DNA of 63,210 bases from UBA2645 sp044360285 (GTDB lineage Bacteria; Pseudomonadota; Alphaproteobacteria; Rickettsiales; UBA1997): NCBI GenBank assembly GCA_044360285.1, contig JBIKKP010000002.1, positions 1 to 63,210 on the forward strand, written 5' to 3'. Positions 18,372 to 26,090 of this stretch are shown here, piece by piece; the stretch's first letter is position 1; each line of letters opens with the position of its first letter. A model generated the notes under the pieces. That model made no database searches. It was not told the origin of the DNA and saw nothing but the letters and a program-made list of their open reading frames with translations. The translations under genes were made by a program, and so were the position numbers.

Positions 18372-19655
18372 TTAAAAATCTATTGTTTCAACGCGGATGA
18401 ATTTCTTGCTTAAAACCAAGCTTGGATCCACGTTTTTAAAGGCTTCAACTAAATCAGACTCTAAACATGATTTAGTCAGAAATCCGCAAAGAATTTCTTC
18501 ACCTAAATCAAAAAAAGCTGCTTTTTGCACATCGATTTTTTCACCAAAAATCTGCGTCGCTAAATCGCCGCCCTGGGATGATTTTTGGGCTAAATTTTTG
18601 TTAACTTTCAAACGCAAGAAATAGCCGCCAACCCTGTGGATAAGCGGTTCAAGTGCAAGATCAATTAAATCATCAACCTTTGCTCCAAAAAGAAAATTTT
18701 GGCGATTCATTGCAACATCAACCAAATCCGCAACCACCGCCGAGCCAGTGGTTAATCCGCCTGCTCCGCGCCCAATAAACATATTCCAGCTGGCGTTCGA
18801 CGCATTTAGAACCGCGGCGTTAAACGGTCCATCAACTTGTGCGATTTTCGAATCTTTGGCAACCAAAGCAGGATACATGCTGCATTGGTGAGTCTTGCCA
18901 AGGTTTTTGTAAATTCCCAAAAGTTTGATTTTATAGCCAAGCTCTGCAGCTAAATTTATGTCAGAAAGCGTAATTTCATCGATGCCTTCAATCTCCATTT
19001 TAGCGAATGCTGGAGCGGCGTTGCGAGCAATTGCCGCCAGCAAAGAAATTTTATGCGCCGCGTCAAAACCTTTAATATCAAGCGTTGGATCAGCTTCTGC
19101 ATAACCAAGTTTTTGCGCTTCTTTTAAAACTTCCGCAAAGTCGGCCTGCTCTTGCGCCATCTTGCTTAAAATAAAGTTGCACGTGCCGTTCAAAATTGCA
19201 TAAATATCAGAAACTTCATTCGCCGCCAAACCTTCTTTTAGCGCTTTAATTACTGGATTGGCGCCAGCAACTGAGGCCTCAAAACCAATTGAGGTTTGGT
19301 GTTTTTCGGCAAGCTTGGCAATTTCCACACCATGCTGCGCAAGCAACGCCTTATTGGCTGTGACAACTTTTTTACCATTTTTGATCGCTGCAATAACTAA
19401 GTCTTTGGCGATTTCTGTGCCGCCAATTAATTCAACAACAACTTCTACATCCGCGTCAGCAGCAAGATCCGCGGCATTTTCGTAAAATTTTATTTTCGAA
19501 TCGACGAAATCTTTTTTGCTGCGCGCAGAAACCGCAACCACTTCAAACTCTGCGCCGCAGCGCTTCGCAAGCATTTTTGAATCTTTGTGCAAAATTTCGT
19601 AAACGCCTTTGCCAACGGTTCCAAGACCGGCAATTCCAACTTTAATTTTTTTCAT
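18372..19655 (-). CDS. hom: Homoserine dehydrogenase
   Basis: Reduces aspartate semialdehyde to homoserine on the way to threonine and methionine. Residues 1-130 form the NAD(P)-binding Rossmann domain, with GIAGLGTVGKGVYEIL at the N terminus and VTANKALLA. The catalytic domain has the signature GYAEADPTLDIKGFDAAHK with its conserved Asp and Lys. The last 80 residues (GYFLRLKV to FIRVETI) look like an ACT domain, suggesting threonine feedback. It is the first gene of the operon hom-glyS-alkC-ppdK. Together with asd (23287) and dapE (56524) it shows a working aspartate-family pathway, which classical Rickettsia mostly lack. The start is clear: the next gene, ileS, is divergent with 116 bases between. 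Confidence 0.95.
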   Translation of the reverse strand: MKKIKVGIAGLGTVGKGVYEILHKDSKMLAKRCGAEFEVVAVSARSKKDFVDSKIKFYENAADLAADADVEVVVELIGGTEIAKDLVIAAIKNGKKVVTANKALLAQHGVEIAKLAEKHQTSIGFEASVAGANPVIKALKEGLAANEVSDIYAILNGTCNFILSKMAQEQADFAEVLKEAQKLGYAEADPTLDIKGFDAAHKISLLAAIARNAAPAFAKMEIEGIDEITLSDINLAAELGYKIKLLGIYKNLGKTHQCSMYPALVAKDSKIAQVDGPFNAAVLNASNASWNMFIGRGAGGLTTGSAVVADLVDVAMNRQNFLFGAKVDDLIDLALEPLIHRVGGYFLRLKVNKNLAQKSSQGGDLATQIFGEKIDVQKAAFFDLGEEILCGFLTKSCLESDLVEAFKNVDPSLVLSKKFIRVETIDF

Positions 19656-19771
19656 GAAGGGAATTCTAAACTAAGTAAATAAGGGCGCGGCGTTTTATTT
19701 GGGGGTTGACCTATTTTCAAGGCGTTTGTTAGCCTCGTGGCTTCGTTTCCATTTTTCTTTTTTCACAAAAA

Positions 19772-22700
19772 ATGACCAAAAAATCACACTATCCTGAGGT
19801 AAATCAAAATCTCGATTTCGCCAAAATGGAGGAAGAAATTTTACGCTTCTGGCAGCAAGAAAAAGTTTTTGAAAAGTCGGTTGCAATCAGGAATACCAGC
19901 ACTCTGGACGAAGATGAAGTTTCACCAATTATCGATCATTGCTCACTAAAAGATCACACCAGCTGCCGCCACCAAGCACCAAGCACTGAGCACCAAGCAC
20001 AAGATTTCGTCTTCTATGACGGCCCGCCTTTTGCCAATGGCCTACCGCATTACGGCCACTTACTGACTGGCTTCATCAAGGATTTGGTTGCGCGTTATCA
20101 AACGATGAAAGGCAAAAAAGTTGAGCGCCGTTTTGGTTGGGATACGCATGGTTTGCCGGTGGAAATGGAAACTGAGAAAGAATTAACCGCAAAAGAAGGT
20201 CGACAAATTTCCGGCCAAATTGCGATTCAGGAATATGGAATTGAGAAGTTCAACGCGGCATGCGAGGCGTCGGTGATGAAATATGAAAGCGAGTGGGAGC
20301 ACTACGTCACGCGCCAAGGCCGGTTTGTTGATTTTAAAGACAGCTACAAAACTAAGGATCTAAAGTTTATGGAGTCAGTGCTGTGGGCTTTCCAGCAGCT
20401 TTATGATAAGGGATTACTTTATGAGGATTTCCGCGTGGTTCCTTATTCCTGGGCTTGTCAGACGCCGCTTTCGAATTTTGAGACGCGGATGGATAATTCT
20501 TACAGGCAGAAGGCTAGTAAGGCGGTGACGGTGAAGTTTGAGTTGACGGAAGAAAGTGTAAAAAAATTGCATGAACGTGTGGGCGCGGTTGCAAACCACG
20601 CCCAGCAACTACGAGTTTCATTAGTTGCTTGGACGACCACGCCGTGGACTTTGCCGTCGAATTTGGCTCTGGCGGTGGGGAAGGAAATTGAATATGCGGT
20701 AATAAAAACCAAACCCGTCATCCTTGGCGGCAAAGCCGCCGAGGATCTCTTAAGTGAGACTGCTAAACTCACGAGATCCTCGGACGCTGGCGCGTCCAAG
20801 GATGACGGAGGGTTTTTGATTCTCGCCGCCGGATTAGTTGAAAAATTCGCGAAAGATTTAGGAGAGTTTGAAATTGTAGGAAGCTGCAAAGGTGCGGATT
20901 TAGTAGGCTTAAGCTACAAATCCCTCTTCCCTTACCTCGTCGAAAAAGCCAAAAATTCTCCAAAAGCATTTACCGTTTTGCACGGCGATTTCGTTTCAAC
21001 TGACGAAGGAACCGGCATCGTCCACATGGCGCCAGGCTTTGGTGAAGATGACCAACTTTTGTGTAAGGCTAACGGAATCCCAACTCTTTGCCCGGTTGAT
21101 GAAGGCGGGAAATTTGTTGATGCGATGTTTGATATCACCCTCACCCCAACCCTCTCCCCTCAAGGGAGAGGGCTTTCATCCGAGCTCGATTCAGCTCCCT
21201 CTCCCTTGAGGGGAGAGGGTTGGGGTGAGGGTGAAAAAGATTTAACCAATCTAGCCAAAAACCTCAGAAAAAACCAAACCGACGCTGAAGAAAAATTATG
21301 GAACATCCTTCGAAGCCGACAAATCGAGAATCTAAAATTTAGAAGGCAGCATCAAATCGGAAATTACATCGCTGATTTTATATGCCTTGAGAAGAGGCTA
21401 ATTATCGAGCTCGACGGCGGTCAGCATGGTGAGGAAAAAAACATTAAATCAGATCAGGAAAGGACTCAGTTCTTGGAAAAAGAAGGTTTCAGAGTTTTAA
21501 GATTTTGGAATAATGAGGTGCTGCAAAATGCCGAGGGAGTTTATGAAAGGGTTTTAGAGAGTGTTAATCACCCTCACCCCAACCCTCTCCCCTTAAGGGA
21601 GAGGGAGCAAATCGAGCGAGAGGTTGAACCGAGTTCTAATCTAACTCTTTCACTTAAAGGCCGCCAAGTTTTCGACACCAACGACGACATCATTCGCTAC
21701 TTAAAAGCTACAGGCGCCTGGCTCAAAACCGAACAATACCTCCACAACTACCCACACTGCTGGCGCACCGACACGCCGTTGATTTATCGCGCGGTGTCGT
21801 CTTGGTATGTCAAAGTGACAGATTTCAAAGACCGCATGGTCGAGTTAAACCAAGGAATCAACTGGATCCCAAACCACATCAAAGACGGACAATTTGGCAA
21901 ATGGTTGGAAGGTGCACGCGATTGGTCGATCACGCGCAACCGCTTCTGGGGCTGTCCGGTGCCGGTTTGGAAATCGAAATCAGGGAAGATCAAAGTCTTT
22001 GGATCAATCGCCGAACTTGAAAAAGTTTCCGGCAAAAAAATTGAAAATCTGCATCGCCCGTTCATTGACGAAATCACTTTTGTTGAAAATGGCGAAGAAT
22101 TTAAACGCGTCACCGACGTGCTAGATTGCTGGTTCGAATCGGGTTCGATGCCATACGCGCAAGTACATTATCCATTCGAAAACAAAGAATGGTTTGAGCA
22201 AAATTTCCCAGCTGATTTTATCACTGAATATGTCGCACAAACTCGCGGCTGGTTCTACACGTTGATGGTTTTATCAACCGCCCTGTTTGACCGCGCACCG
22301 TTTAAAAACGTGATTTGTCACGGAACAATTTTGGACGAAAATTCGCAGAAACTTTCTAAGCGCTTACGCAACTATGCCGATCCGCTGGAGATTTTTTCGA
22401 CGTTTGGCAGTGATGCCATGCGCTTCTACATGATTTCGCAACCTGTAATGCGTGGCCAAGAATTACGCATTGATAAAGAAGGAAAAGCAATTCGCGACAC
22501 GCTGCGTTTGTCGATCAAACCGTTGATGAATGCGTTTAATTTCTTCTGCCTTTACGCCAACGCTGACGGAATTATCGCCAAACGAATTGACGCCAAACGT
22601 GAATTTAAAAACACGCTTGATCTCTATATTTTATCCAAGCTGAAAGCTGCTGTGGAAAATATCGACAAAGCAATGAGCAGCTACGACACCGTAACGTCTT

Positions 22701-22921
22701 GCGAAGAATTTACCAAATTTTTCGAAGCGCTAAATAACTGGTATATCCGCCGCAATCGCGCACGTTTTTGGAAAGAGGAAATTGATGCAGATAAGCAAGA
22801 TGCTTACGACGTGCTCTACAGCTGCTTGCTTTCAATGTGTGAGGCGGCGGCACCGCTTTTACCTTTTACAACAGAGTTTGTGTGGAAATCACTAAAATTT
22901 GAACAACGCTTGCAATCTTAA
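19772..22921 (+). CDS. ileS: Isoleucine--tRNA ligase with three in-frame insertions and a short C terminus
   Basis: Charges tRNA-Ile. This is the eukaryote-like type found in Rickettsiales. The HIGH-like motif is HYGH at 93-96, the editing-domain T-rich motif reads AWTTTPWTLPSNLAL, and the KMSKS-like motif is KLSK at 860-863. Three segments interrupt it. Residues about 41-77 are extra between FEKSV and FVFYDGPPFANG. About 315-347 are a translated family A palindrome inside the editing domain. About 455-630 are a DUF559 nuclease cassette between GGKFVDAMFD and LKGRQVFD. After the start of the anticodon-binding helices (YIRRNRARFWK) the protein stops at FVWKSLKFEQRLQS, whereas relatives continue for roughly 200 residues. 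The frame is open throughout. Either this enzyme tolerates all this, or it is decaying and another IleRS exists. Confidence 0.9.
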   Translation: MTKKSHYPEVNQNLDFAKMEEEILRFWQQEKVFEKSVAIRNTSTLDEDEVSPIIDHCSLKDHTSCRHQAPSTEHQAQDFVFYDGPPFANGLPHYGHLLTGFIKDLVARYQTMKGKKVERRFGWDTHGLPVEMETEKELTAKEGRQISGQIAIQEYGIEKFNAACEASVMKYESEWEHYVTRQGRFVDFKDSYKTKDLKFMESVLWAFQQLYDKGLLYEDFRVVPYSWACQTPLSNFETRMDNSYRQKASKAVTVKFELTEESVKKLHERVGAVANHAQQLRVSLVAWTTTPWTLPSNLALAVGKEIEYAVIKTKPVILGGKAAEDLLSETAKLTRSSDAGASKDDGGFLILAAGLVEKFAKDLGEFEIVGSCKGADLVGLSYKSLFPYLVEKAKNSPKAFTVLHGDFVSTDEGTGIVHMAPGFGEDDQLLCKANGIPTLCPVDEGGKFVDAMFDITLTPTLSPQGRGLSSELDSAPSPLRGEGWGEGEKDLTNLAKNLRKNQTDAEEKLWNILRSRQIENLKFRRQHQIGNYIADFICLEKRLIIELDGGQHGEEKNIKSDQERTQFLEKEGFRVLRFWNNEVLQNAEGVYERVLESVNHPHPNPLPLREREQIEREVEPSSNLTLSLKGRQVFDTNDDIIRYLKATGAWLKTEQYLHNYPHCWRTDTPLIYRAVSSWYVKVTDFKDRMVELNQGINWIPNHIKDGQFGKWLEGARDWSITRNRFWGCPVPVWKSKSGKIKVFGSIAELEKVSGKKIENLHRPFIDEITFVENGEEFKRVTDVLDCWFESGSMPYAQVHYPFENKEWFEQNFPADFITEYVAQTRGWFYTLMVLSTALFDRAPFKNVICHGTILDENSQKLSKRLRNYADPLEIFSTFGSDAMRFYMISQPVMRGQELRIDKEGKAIRDTLRLSIKPLMNAFNFFCLYANADGIIAKRIDAKREFKNTLDLYILSKLKAAVENIDKAMSSYDTVTSCEEFTKFFEALNNWYIRRNRARFWKEEIDADKQDAYDVLYSCLLSMCEAAAPLLPFTTEFVWKSLKFEQRLQS
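20716..20807. repeat. Palindromic element family A, copy 4, inside ileS
   Basis: The 92-base element runs from CGTCATCCTTG to CAAGGATGACG-equivalent ends within the ileS coding sequence. Its hairpin 1 is GGCGGC/GCCGCC and hairpin 2 GGACGC/GCGTCC. The central stem is GAGGATCTC/GAGATCCTC, extended by GTGAG/CTCAC. It adds about 31 residues (VILGGKAAEDLLSETAKLTR and onward) to the editing domain without a stop codon. The arm sequences differ from other copies, yet pairing is kept. Confidence 0.93.
21135..21234. repeat. Palindromic element family B, complete inverted repeat
   Basis: Arms of 38 bases (21135-21172 and 21197-21234) are perfect reverse complements, beginning TCACCCTCACCCCAACCCTC. They flank a 24-base centre, and each arm itself contains the small palindrome CTCCCCTCAAGGGAGAG. 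It is translated as part of the ileS frame. Repeats of the CCCTCACCCCAACCCTCTCC type occur in many proteobacterial genomes. Confidence 0.95.
21568..21605. repeat. Palindromic element family B, left arm of a second copy
   Basis: A 38-base arm with one difference from 21135-21172 (TTAAG in place of TCAAG). The right arm that should follow is not intact: a diverged trace (CTCTTTCACTTAAAGG) is seen near 21645-21660. This marks the downstream side of the DUF559 cassette. Confidence 0.85.
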
Positions 22922-22969
22922 ACAGCGCGGCTTGGCTGCGCTTTAATATCAACTCAATTTTTTAAATTT

Positions 22970-23230
22970 ATGGCCGAAAATAATTTTCGAAATTCAGGAA
23001 TGGCTACACCACAAGCTCTAACAAAACAGCAATCAAGTCACCGGTCAGCAGAAAGCACTTATGCCGGAGCTCTTGGTAGAGTAGCTTCAAATAGTATTTT
23101 GAAAGATATTCCAACGGGAGCATTATCAGCAACAAAAGTTGGTAAACTTGCCGGTAAATCTGTTGATCTTGACGCCCTGGGCGGAGACTCTCTTGATGCT
23201 TTAATGAACAGCGGAAAAAAAGGTAGATAA
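22970..23230 (+). CDS. Small hypothetical protein
   Basis: An 86-residue, polar, Ser/Ala/Gly/Lys-rich protein without a signal peptide, membrane segment or known motif. Residues 38-80 (ASNSILKDIPTGALSATKVG and on) may form short helices. It starts 48 bases after the ileS stop and ends directly at a strong terminator whose stem begins at its stop codon. This clean 3' end supports a real gene. Composition recalls secreted or DNA-associated small proteins, but no function is offered. Confidence 0.5.
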   Translation: MAENNFRNSGMATPQALTKQQSSHRSAESTYAGALGRVASNSILKDIPTGALSATKVGKLAGKSVDLDALGGDSLDALMNSGKKGR

Positions 23231-23273
23231 AAAAAGCCGGACCCGAGTTTAAAACTCTGGTCCGGCTTTTTTA
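23229..23273 (+). terminator. Rho-independent terminator after the 86-residue gene
   Basis: The stem AAAAAAGCCGGACC pairs with GGTCCGGCTTTTTT around an inner CGAGTTT/AAACTC stem, then a T-run. It lies between convergent genes, and its A-tract means it may also stop asd transcripts from the minus strand. Confidence 0.92.
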
Positions 23274-23286
23274 TGCGTTAAGCCAA

Positions 23287-24303
23287 CTATTTAAAGCCAA
23301 ACTTCTTCACCAAAACTTCCGCAATCTGCACGGCATTTAGCGCCGCACCTTTACGCAGATTGTCTGCAACAACCCACAGCGAAAGTCCGTTTGCAACTGA
23401 AGTATCTTTGCGCAAACGCGAAACATAAACCGCGTCAGTGGTTGAAACCTCGGCTGGCGTGATGAAATGCATATCTTGCGGTCGATCAATCACCAACACA
23501 CCTTCCGCTTTTTCCAGCGCCGCCCTAGCCTGCGCCACGCTGATTGGTCTTTCGAACTCAACATTAATCGCTTCCGAGTGGCAATTAAAAACCGGAACAC
23601 GCACGCAAGTTGCTTCCACTTCAATTTTTGAATCGAGAATTTTTTTGGTCTCAACTTTCATTTTCCATTCTTCTTTGGTGACGCCATCATCCATGAAAGA
23701 ATCAATTTGTGGAATGACGTTGAAGGCAATTCTTTTGCTGAATTTTTTTGGCTCAACCGAACCATTGGCGTAGATCTTTTTAGTTTGTTCGTAAAGTTCA
23801 TCCATCGCCTCTTTACCCGCGCCAGACGTGGCTTGGTAAGTTGCAACAACGATACGTTTAATTGTCGCCAAATCGTGCAAAGGTTTTAACGCAACCAGCA
23901 TTTGAATTGTTGAGCAATTTGGATTGGCAATGATGCCGCGTTTTTTGTAATCAGCGATTGCTTGCGGATTAACTTCTGGAACGACAAGCGGAACATCTTC
24001 ATCCATGCGAAAATGCGAAGTATTGTCGATCACCACGCAACCAGCTGCAGCAGCTCTTGGCGCGTGAATTGCCGAAACTTTTCCACCCGGTGAAAACAAA
24101 CCAATTTTTGTGCCAGCAAAATCAAAATCTTCTAAGGCTTGCACAGTTAATTGCTTGTCACCGTAAGAAACTTTGCTGCCAACTGAATTGCGTGAAGCAA
24201 GTGCAACAACTTCGGTTGCTGGAAATTTGCGCTCAACCAAGATGTTTAAAATTTCACGGCCAACATTACCAGTTGCGCCGGCGACGGCAATTTTAAGAGA
24301 CAT
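23287..24303 (-). CDS. asd: Aspartate-semialdehyde dehydrogenase
   Basis: Converts aspartyl phosphate to aspartate semialdehyde, the branch point for lysine/diaminopimelate and homoserine. At 338 residues it has the usual length. The N terminus VAGATGNVGREIL binds NADP, the catalytic Cys is in IIANPNCSTIQML, YQATSGAG follows, and the substrate His lies in the C-terminal half (CVRVPVFNCHSEAINVEF). It is a single-gene unit, tail-to-tail with the small gene at 22970 across a shared terminator. A family A palindrome lies 44 bases upstream of its start. With hom and dapE in the same window it supports peptidoglycan precursor and amino acid synthesis. Confidence 0.96.
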   Translation of the reverse strand: MSLKIAVAGATGNVGREILNILVERKFPATEVVALASRNSVGSKVSYGDKQLTVQALEDFDFAGTKIGLFSPGGKVSAIHAPRAAAAGCVVIDNTSHFRMDEDVPLVVPEVNPQAIADYKKRGIIANPNCSTIQMLVALKPLHDLATIKRIVVATYQATSGAGKEAMDELYEQTKKIYANGSVEPKKFSKRIAFNVIPQIDSFMDDGVTKEEWKMKVETKKILDSKIEVEATCVRVPVFNCHSEAINVEFERPISVAQARAALEKAEGVLVIDRPQDMHFITPAEVSTTDAVYVSRLRKDTSVANGLSLWVVADNLRKGAALNAVQIAEVLVKKFGFK

Positions 24304-24346
24304 AAATTTGAAATTATTTTTAACATTTGCGATACTGCCCTTCCGC

Positions 24347-24441
24347 CGTCATCCTTGAAGCCGCAGGCTTCGAGGATCTTGTGAGTTTAACGACGAACAA
24401 AATGAGATCCTTGAATTTACTTCGTAAATTCAAGGATGACG
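24347..24441. repeat. Palindromic element family A, copy 5
   Basis: A 95-base element in the intergenic space between divergent asd and lpxB. Hairpin 1 is GAAGCC/GGCTTC and hairpin 2 is GAATTTAC/GTAAATTC; both differ from the other copies but still pair. The central stem is GAGGATCTT with TGAGATCCTT, partly weakened. The GTC-ATC-CTT frame is open across it. Confidence 0.92.
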
Positions 24442-24486
24442 ATTAAAAAATTGAGCAGAGCCACCTTCATAAAGTAAAAAATTAAA

Positions 24487-25656
24487 ATGAAAAAAATTTT
24501 TATTATCGCCGGCGAAGCTTCTGGCGACTTACTTGGCAGCAAATTGATCAATGAGCTGAAAAATGAACTAGCGCAGAAAAATGGTTCTGCGACCTTCATT
24601 GGCGTTGGCGGCAAGCTGATGTGTGAACAAGGTTTTTCGTCAATTTTTCCAATGGAAGAATTGTCAGTGATGGGATTTTTGGAAGTTGTTCCGCATTTAA
24701 AAAAACTGCTTTCGCTCATCAATCAAACTGCGCAAAAAATCATCGACGAACAGCCTGATTACGTGGTTACAATCGATTCACCAGATTTCTGTTTTCGCGT
24801 GGTAAAACGCATTCGAAAACTTGCGCCAAACCTCAAAACAAAATTCACTCACCTAATTGCGCCGTCAGTGTGGGCGTACCGCGAGGGCCGCGCTGAGAAA
24901 ATTTCTAAGTTGTATGATTTGCTTTTAGCGATTCTGCCTTTCGAGCCGCCATACTTTGAAAAATATGGGCTCAAGACAGTTTTTATCGGTCATCCAATTA
25001 CTGAAAACGCGCCGGATTTTTCGAAAAAAAGTGAAGAGAATTTGGCGCTTAGAAAAAAATTCGGCATCAAAAATGATGATATCGTAATCTGCCTGACACC
25101 AGGCAGCAGAAGCTCTGAGGTCAAAAAGATTTTTCCAGAATTTATCGGCGCAATCAACTTACTTCGCGAAAAAATTCCGAATTTAAAAGTGCTAATTCCT
25201 TTGGTTGAAAAAACCAAAGAGCTGGTTTTGGAAATGGCGCCTGAGTTAAAAGTTGAGTTTTTTTTCGTTGAAAATGGGCAGAAAAAATCAGCATTTTTTG
25301 CCAGCGATTTTGCGCTGGCGAAATCGGGCACAAACACCCTTGAGTTCTCGCTCTACAAGATTCCGCTCGTCATCGCTTATAAGATAAATTTCCTCACTCA
25401 TTTCATCGTCAAAAGGATGGTGAAAATCACTTTCGCCAGTTTGATAAATTTGATTTTGGACGCGGAAGTAATTCCAGAAATGCTGCAGAAAAATTGCACA
25501 GCACCAAAGCTTGCAGCAGCTTTAGAAAATCTAATTTCCAATAAAAACCTCGCCGAAAAACAAGTGGCACAAAGCCAACAAGCGCTTGTGATGATGGGCC
25601 TTAACAGCGCCGAAATTCCAAGCAAAAAAGCCGCAAAAGAAATTTTAAGTTTATGA
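24487..25656 (+). CDS. lpxB: Lipid-A-disaccharide synthase
   Basis: A peripheral inner-membrane GT19 glycosyltransferase that joins lipid X and UDP-2,3-diacylglucosamine to give the lipid A disaccharide. The 389 residues begin IIAGEASGDLLGSKL. They contain GVGGKLMCEQGF, DSPDFCFRVVKR, HLIAPSVWAYREGR, the phosphate-binding PGSRSSEVKKIFP, and SGTNTLEFSLYKIPLVIAYK. The presence of lpxB implies an LPS-type outer membrane, unlike Anaplasmataceae. Its stop codon overlaps the ATG of the ankyrin gene by four bases (ATGA), so the two are probably translationally coupled. Confidence 0.95.
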   Translation: MKKIFIIAGEASGDLLGSKLINELKNELAQKNGSATFIGVGGKLMCEQGFSSIFPMEELSVMGFLEVVPHLKKLLSLINQTAQKIIDEQPDYVVTIDSPDFCFRVVKRIRKLAPNLKTKFTHLIAPSVWAYREGRAEKISKLYDLLLAILPFEPPYFEKYGLKTVFIGHPITENAPDFSKKSEENLALRKKFGIKNDDIVICLTPGSRSSEVKKIFPEFIGAINLLREKIPNLKVLIPLVEKTKELVLEMAPELKVEFFFVENGQKKSAFFASDFALAKSGTNTLEFSLYKIPLVIAYKINFLTHFIVKRMVKITFASLINLILDAEVIPEMLQKNCTAPKLAAALENLISNKNLAEKQVAQSQQALVMMGLNSAEIPSKKAAKEILSL

Positions 25657-26090
25657 GAATAAATCTATCAACCTATACAAGAGGACCAAAATTAACGATT
25701 TACAAAAACCTACGGAATGTTGTTGAAACAGCAAATACAAAAGATCTTCTCGACTGTCTCATAAGCCTAAGAGGATTTGAAATTAAAGTTGATGGCTTTG
25801 ACGATGGCAAAAACCAAGAAATAACCCCAACCGCAATGCAATTAGCTTGTGAGCTCTATAAAAGAGAAGGCGAAGCAGAAAAAAAGAAGCGTCTTCATGA
25901 CGTGATAAGCGCTCTTTACGACTTCGGCGCCGACATAAATTTTACCGGAGGTAGCTTTGAAACTCCGGCGCAAGTTGCAGCATCGCGTCCAGAAATTGCT
26001 AAAATCTTTTCTAGACCTCGCAGCCTGATAACGGGGACAGGCCTAGAAATGGCAGCACCAAAAAAAGATCGAGGATGCACAATTTTATAA
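25653..26090 (+). CDS. Ankyrin-repeat-like small protein ending in a CaaX-like box
   Basis: A 145-residue protein. Residues about 82-120 (ISALYDFGADINFTGGSFET, then PAQVAASRPEIAKIF) match an ankyrin repeat. Residues about 23-70, with TPTAMQLACELY, look like a preceding, longer one. It lacks a signal peptide. The last four residues are Cys142-Thr-Ile-Leu, preceded by Lys-Lys-Asp-Arg-Gly. That fits the C-a-a-X prenylation motif of eukaryotes, with Leu favouring geranylgeranylation. Legionella AnkB is a known ankyrin effector anchored by host prenylation through such a motif. It is coupled to lpxB (4-base overlap) and overlaps the next gene by 16 bases. A chance C-terminal Cys is possible; the effector role is inference. 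Confidence 0.7.
   Translation: MRINLSTYTRGPKLTIYKNLRNVVETANTKDLLDCLISLRGFEIKVDGFDDGKNQEITPTAMQLACELYKREGEAEKKKRLHDVISALYDFGADINFTGGSFETPAQVAASRPEIAKIFSRPRSLITGTGLEMAAPKKDRGCTIL

Larger units (their letters stand above)
21135..21660 (+). mobile_element. DUF559 nuclease cassette inserted in frame in ileS
   Basis: A segment of about 525 bases that interrupts ileS yet stays in its reading frame. It starts with a 100-base perfect inverted repeat of family B. It then encodes a DUF559 (Vsr-like, PD-(D/E)XK) endonuclease domain at ileS residues about 490-600: LAKNLRKNQTDAEEKLW, LRSRQIENLKFRRQHQIGNY, catalytic Asp535 in IADF, Glu546 and Asp548 in IIELDGGQH, then GFRVLRFWNNEVLQN. It ends in a second, decayed family B unit. 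Stand-alone DUF559 proteins in many proteobacteria lie next to repeats of this sort. The exact 3' border is uncertain, since native IleRS sequence is clear only from LKGRQVFD. The domain has all residues expected for a nuclease, but activity as a fusion is unknown. Confidence 0.85.

Noticed and set aside
21135..21660. Intein or group I intron in ileS
   Set aside because: No intein splicing blocks (N-terminal Cys/Ser, terminal His-Asn) and no intron core are seen, and the frame is open through both borders.
22922..22969. Continuation of ileS by frameshift past its stop
   Set aside because: All three frames after 22921 were read; none resembles the missing IleRS C-terminal region.
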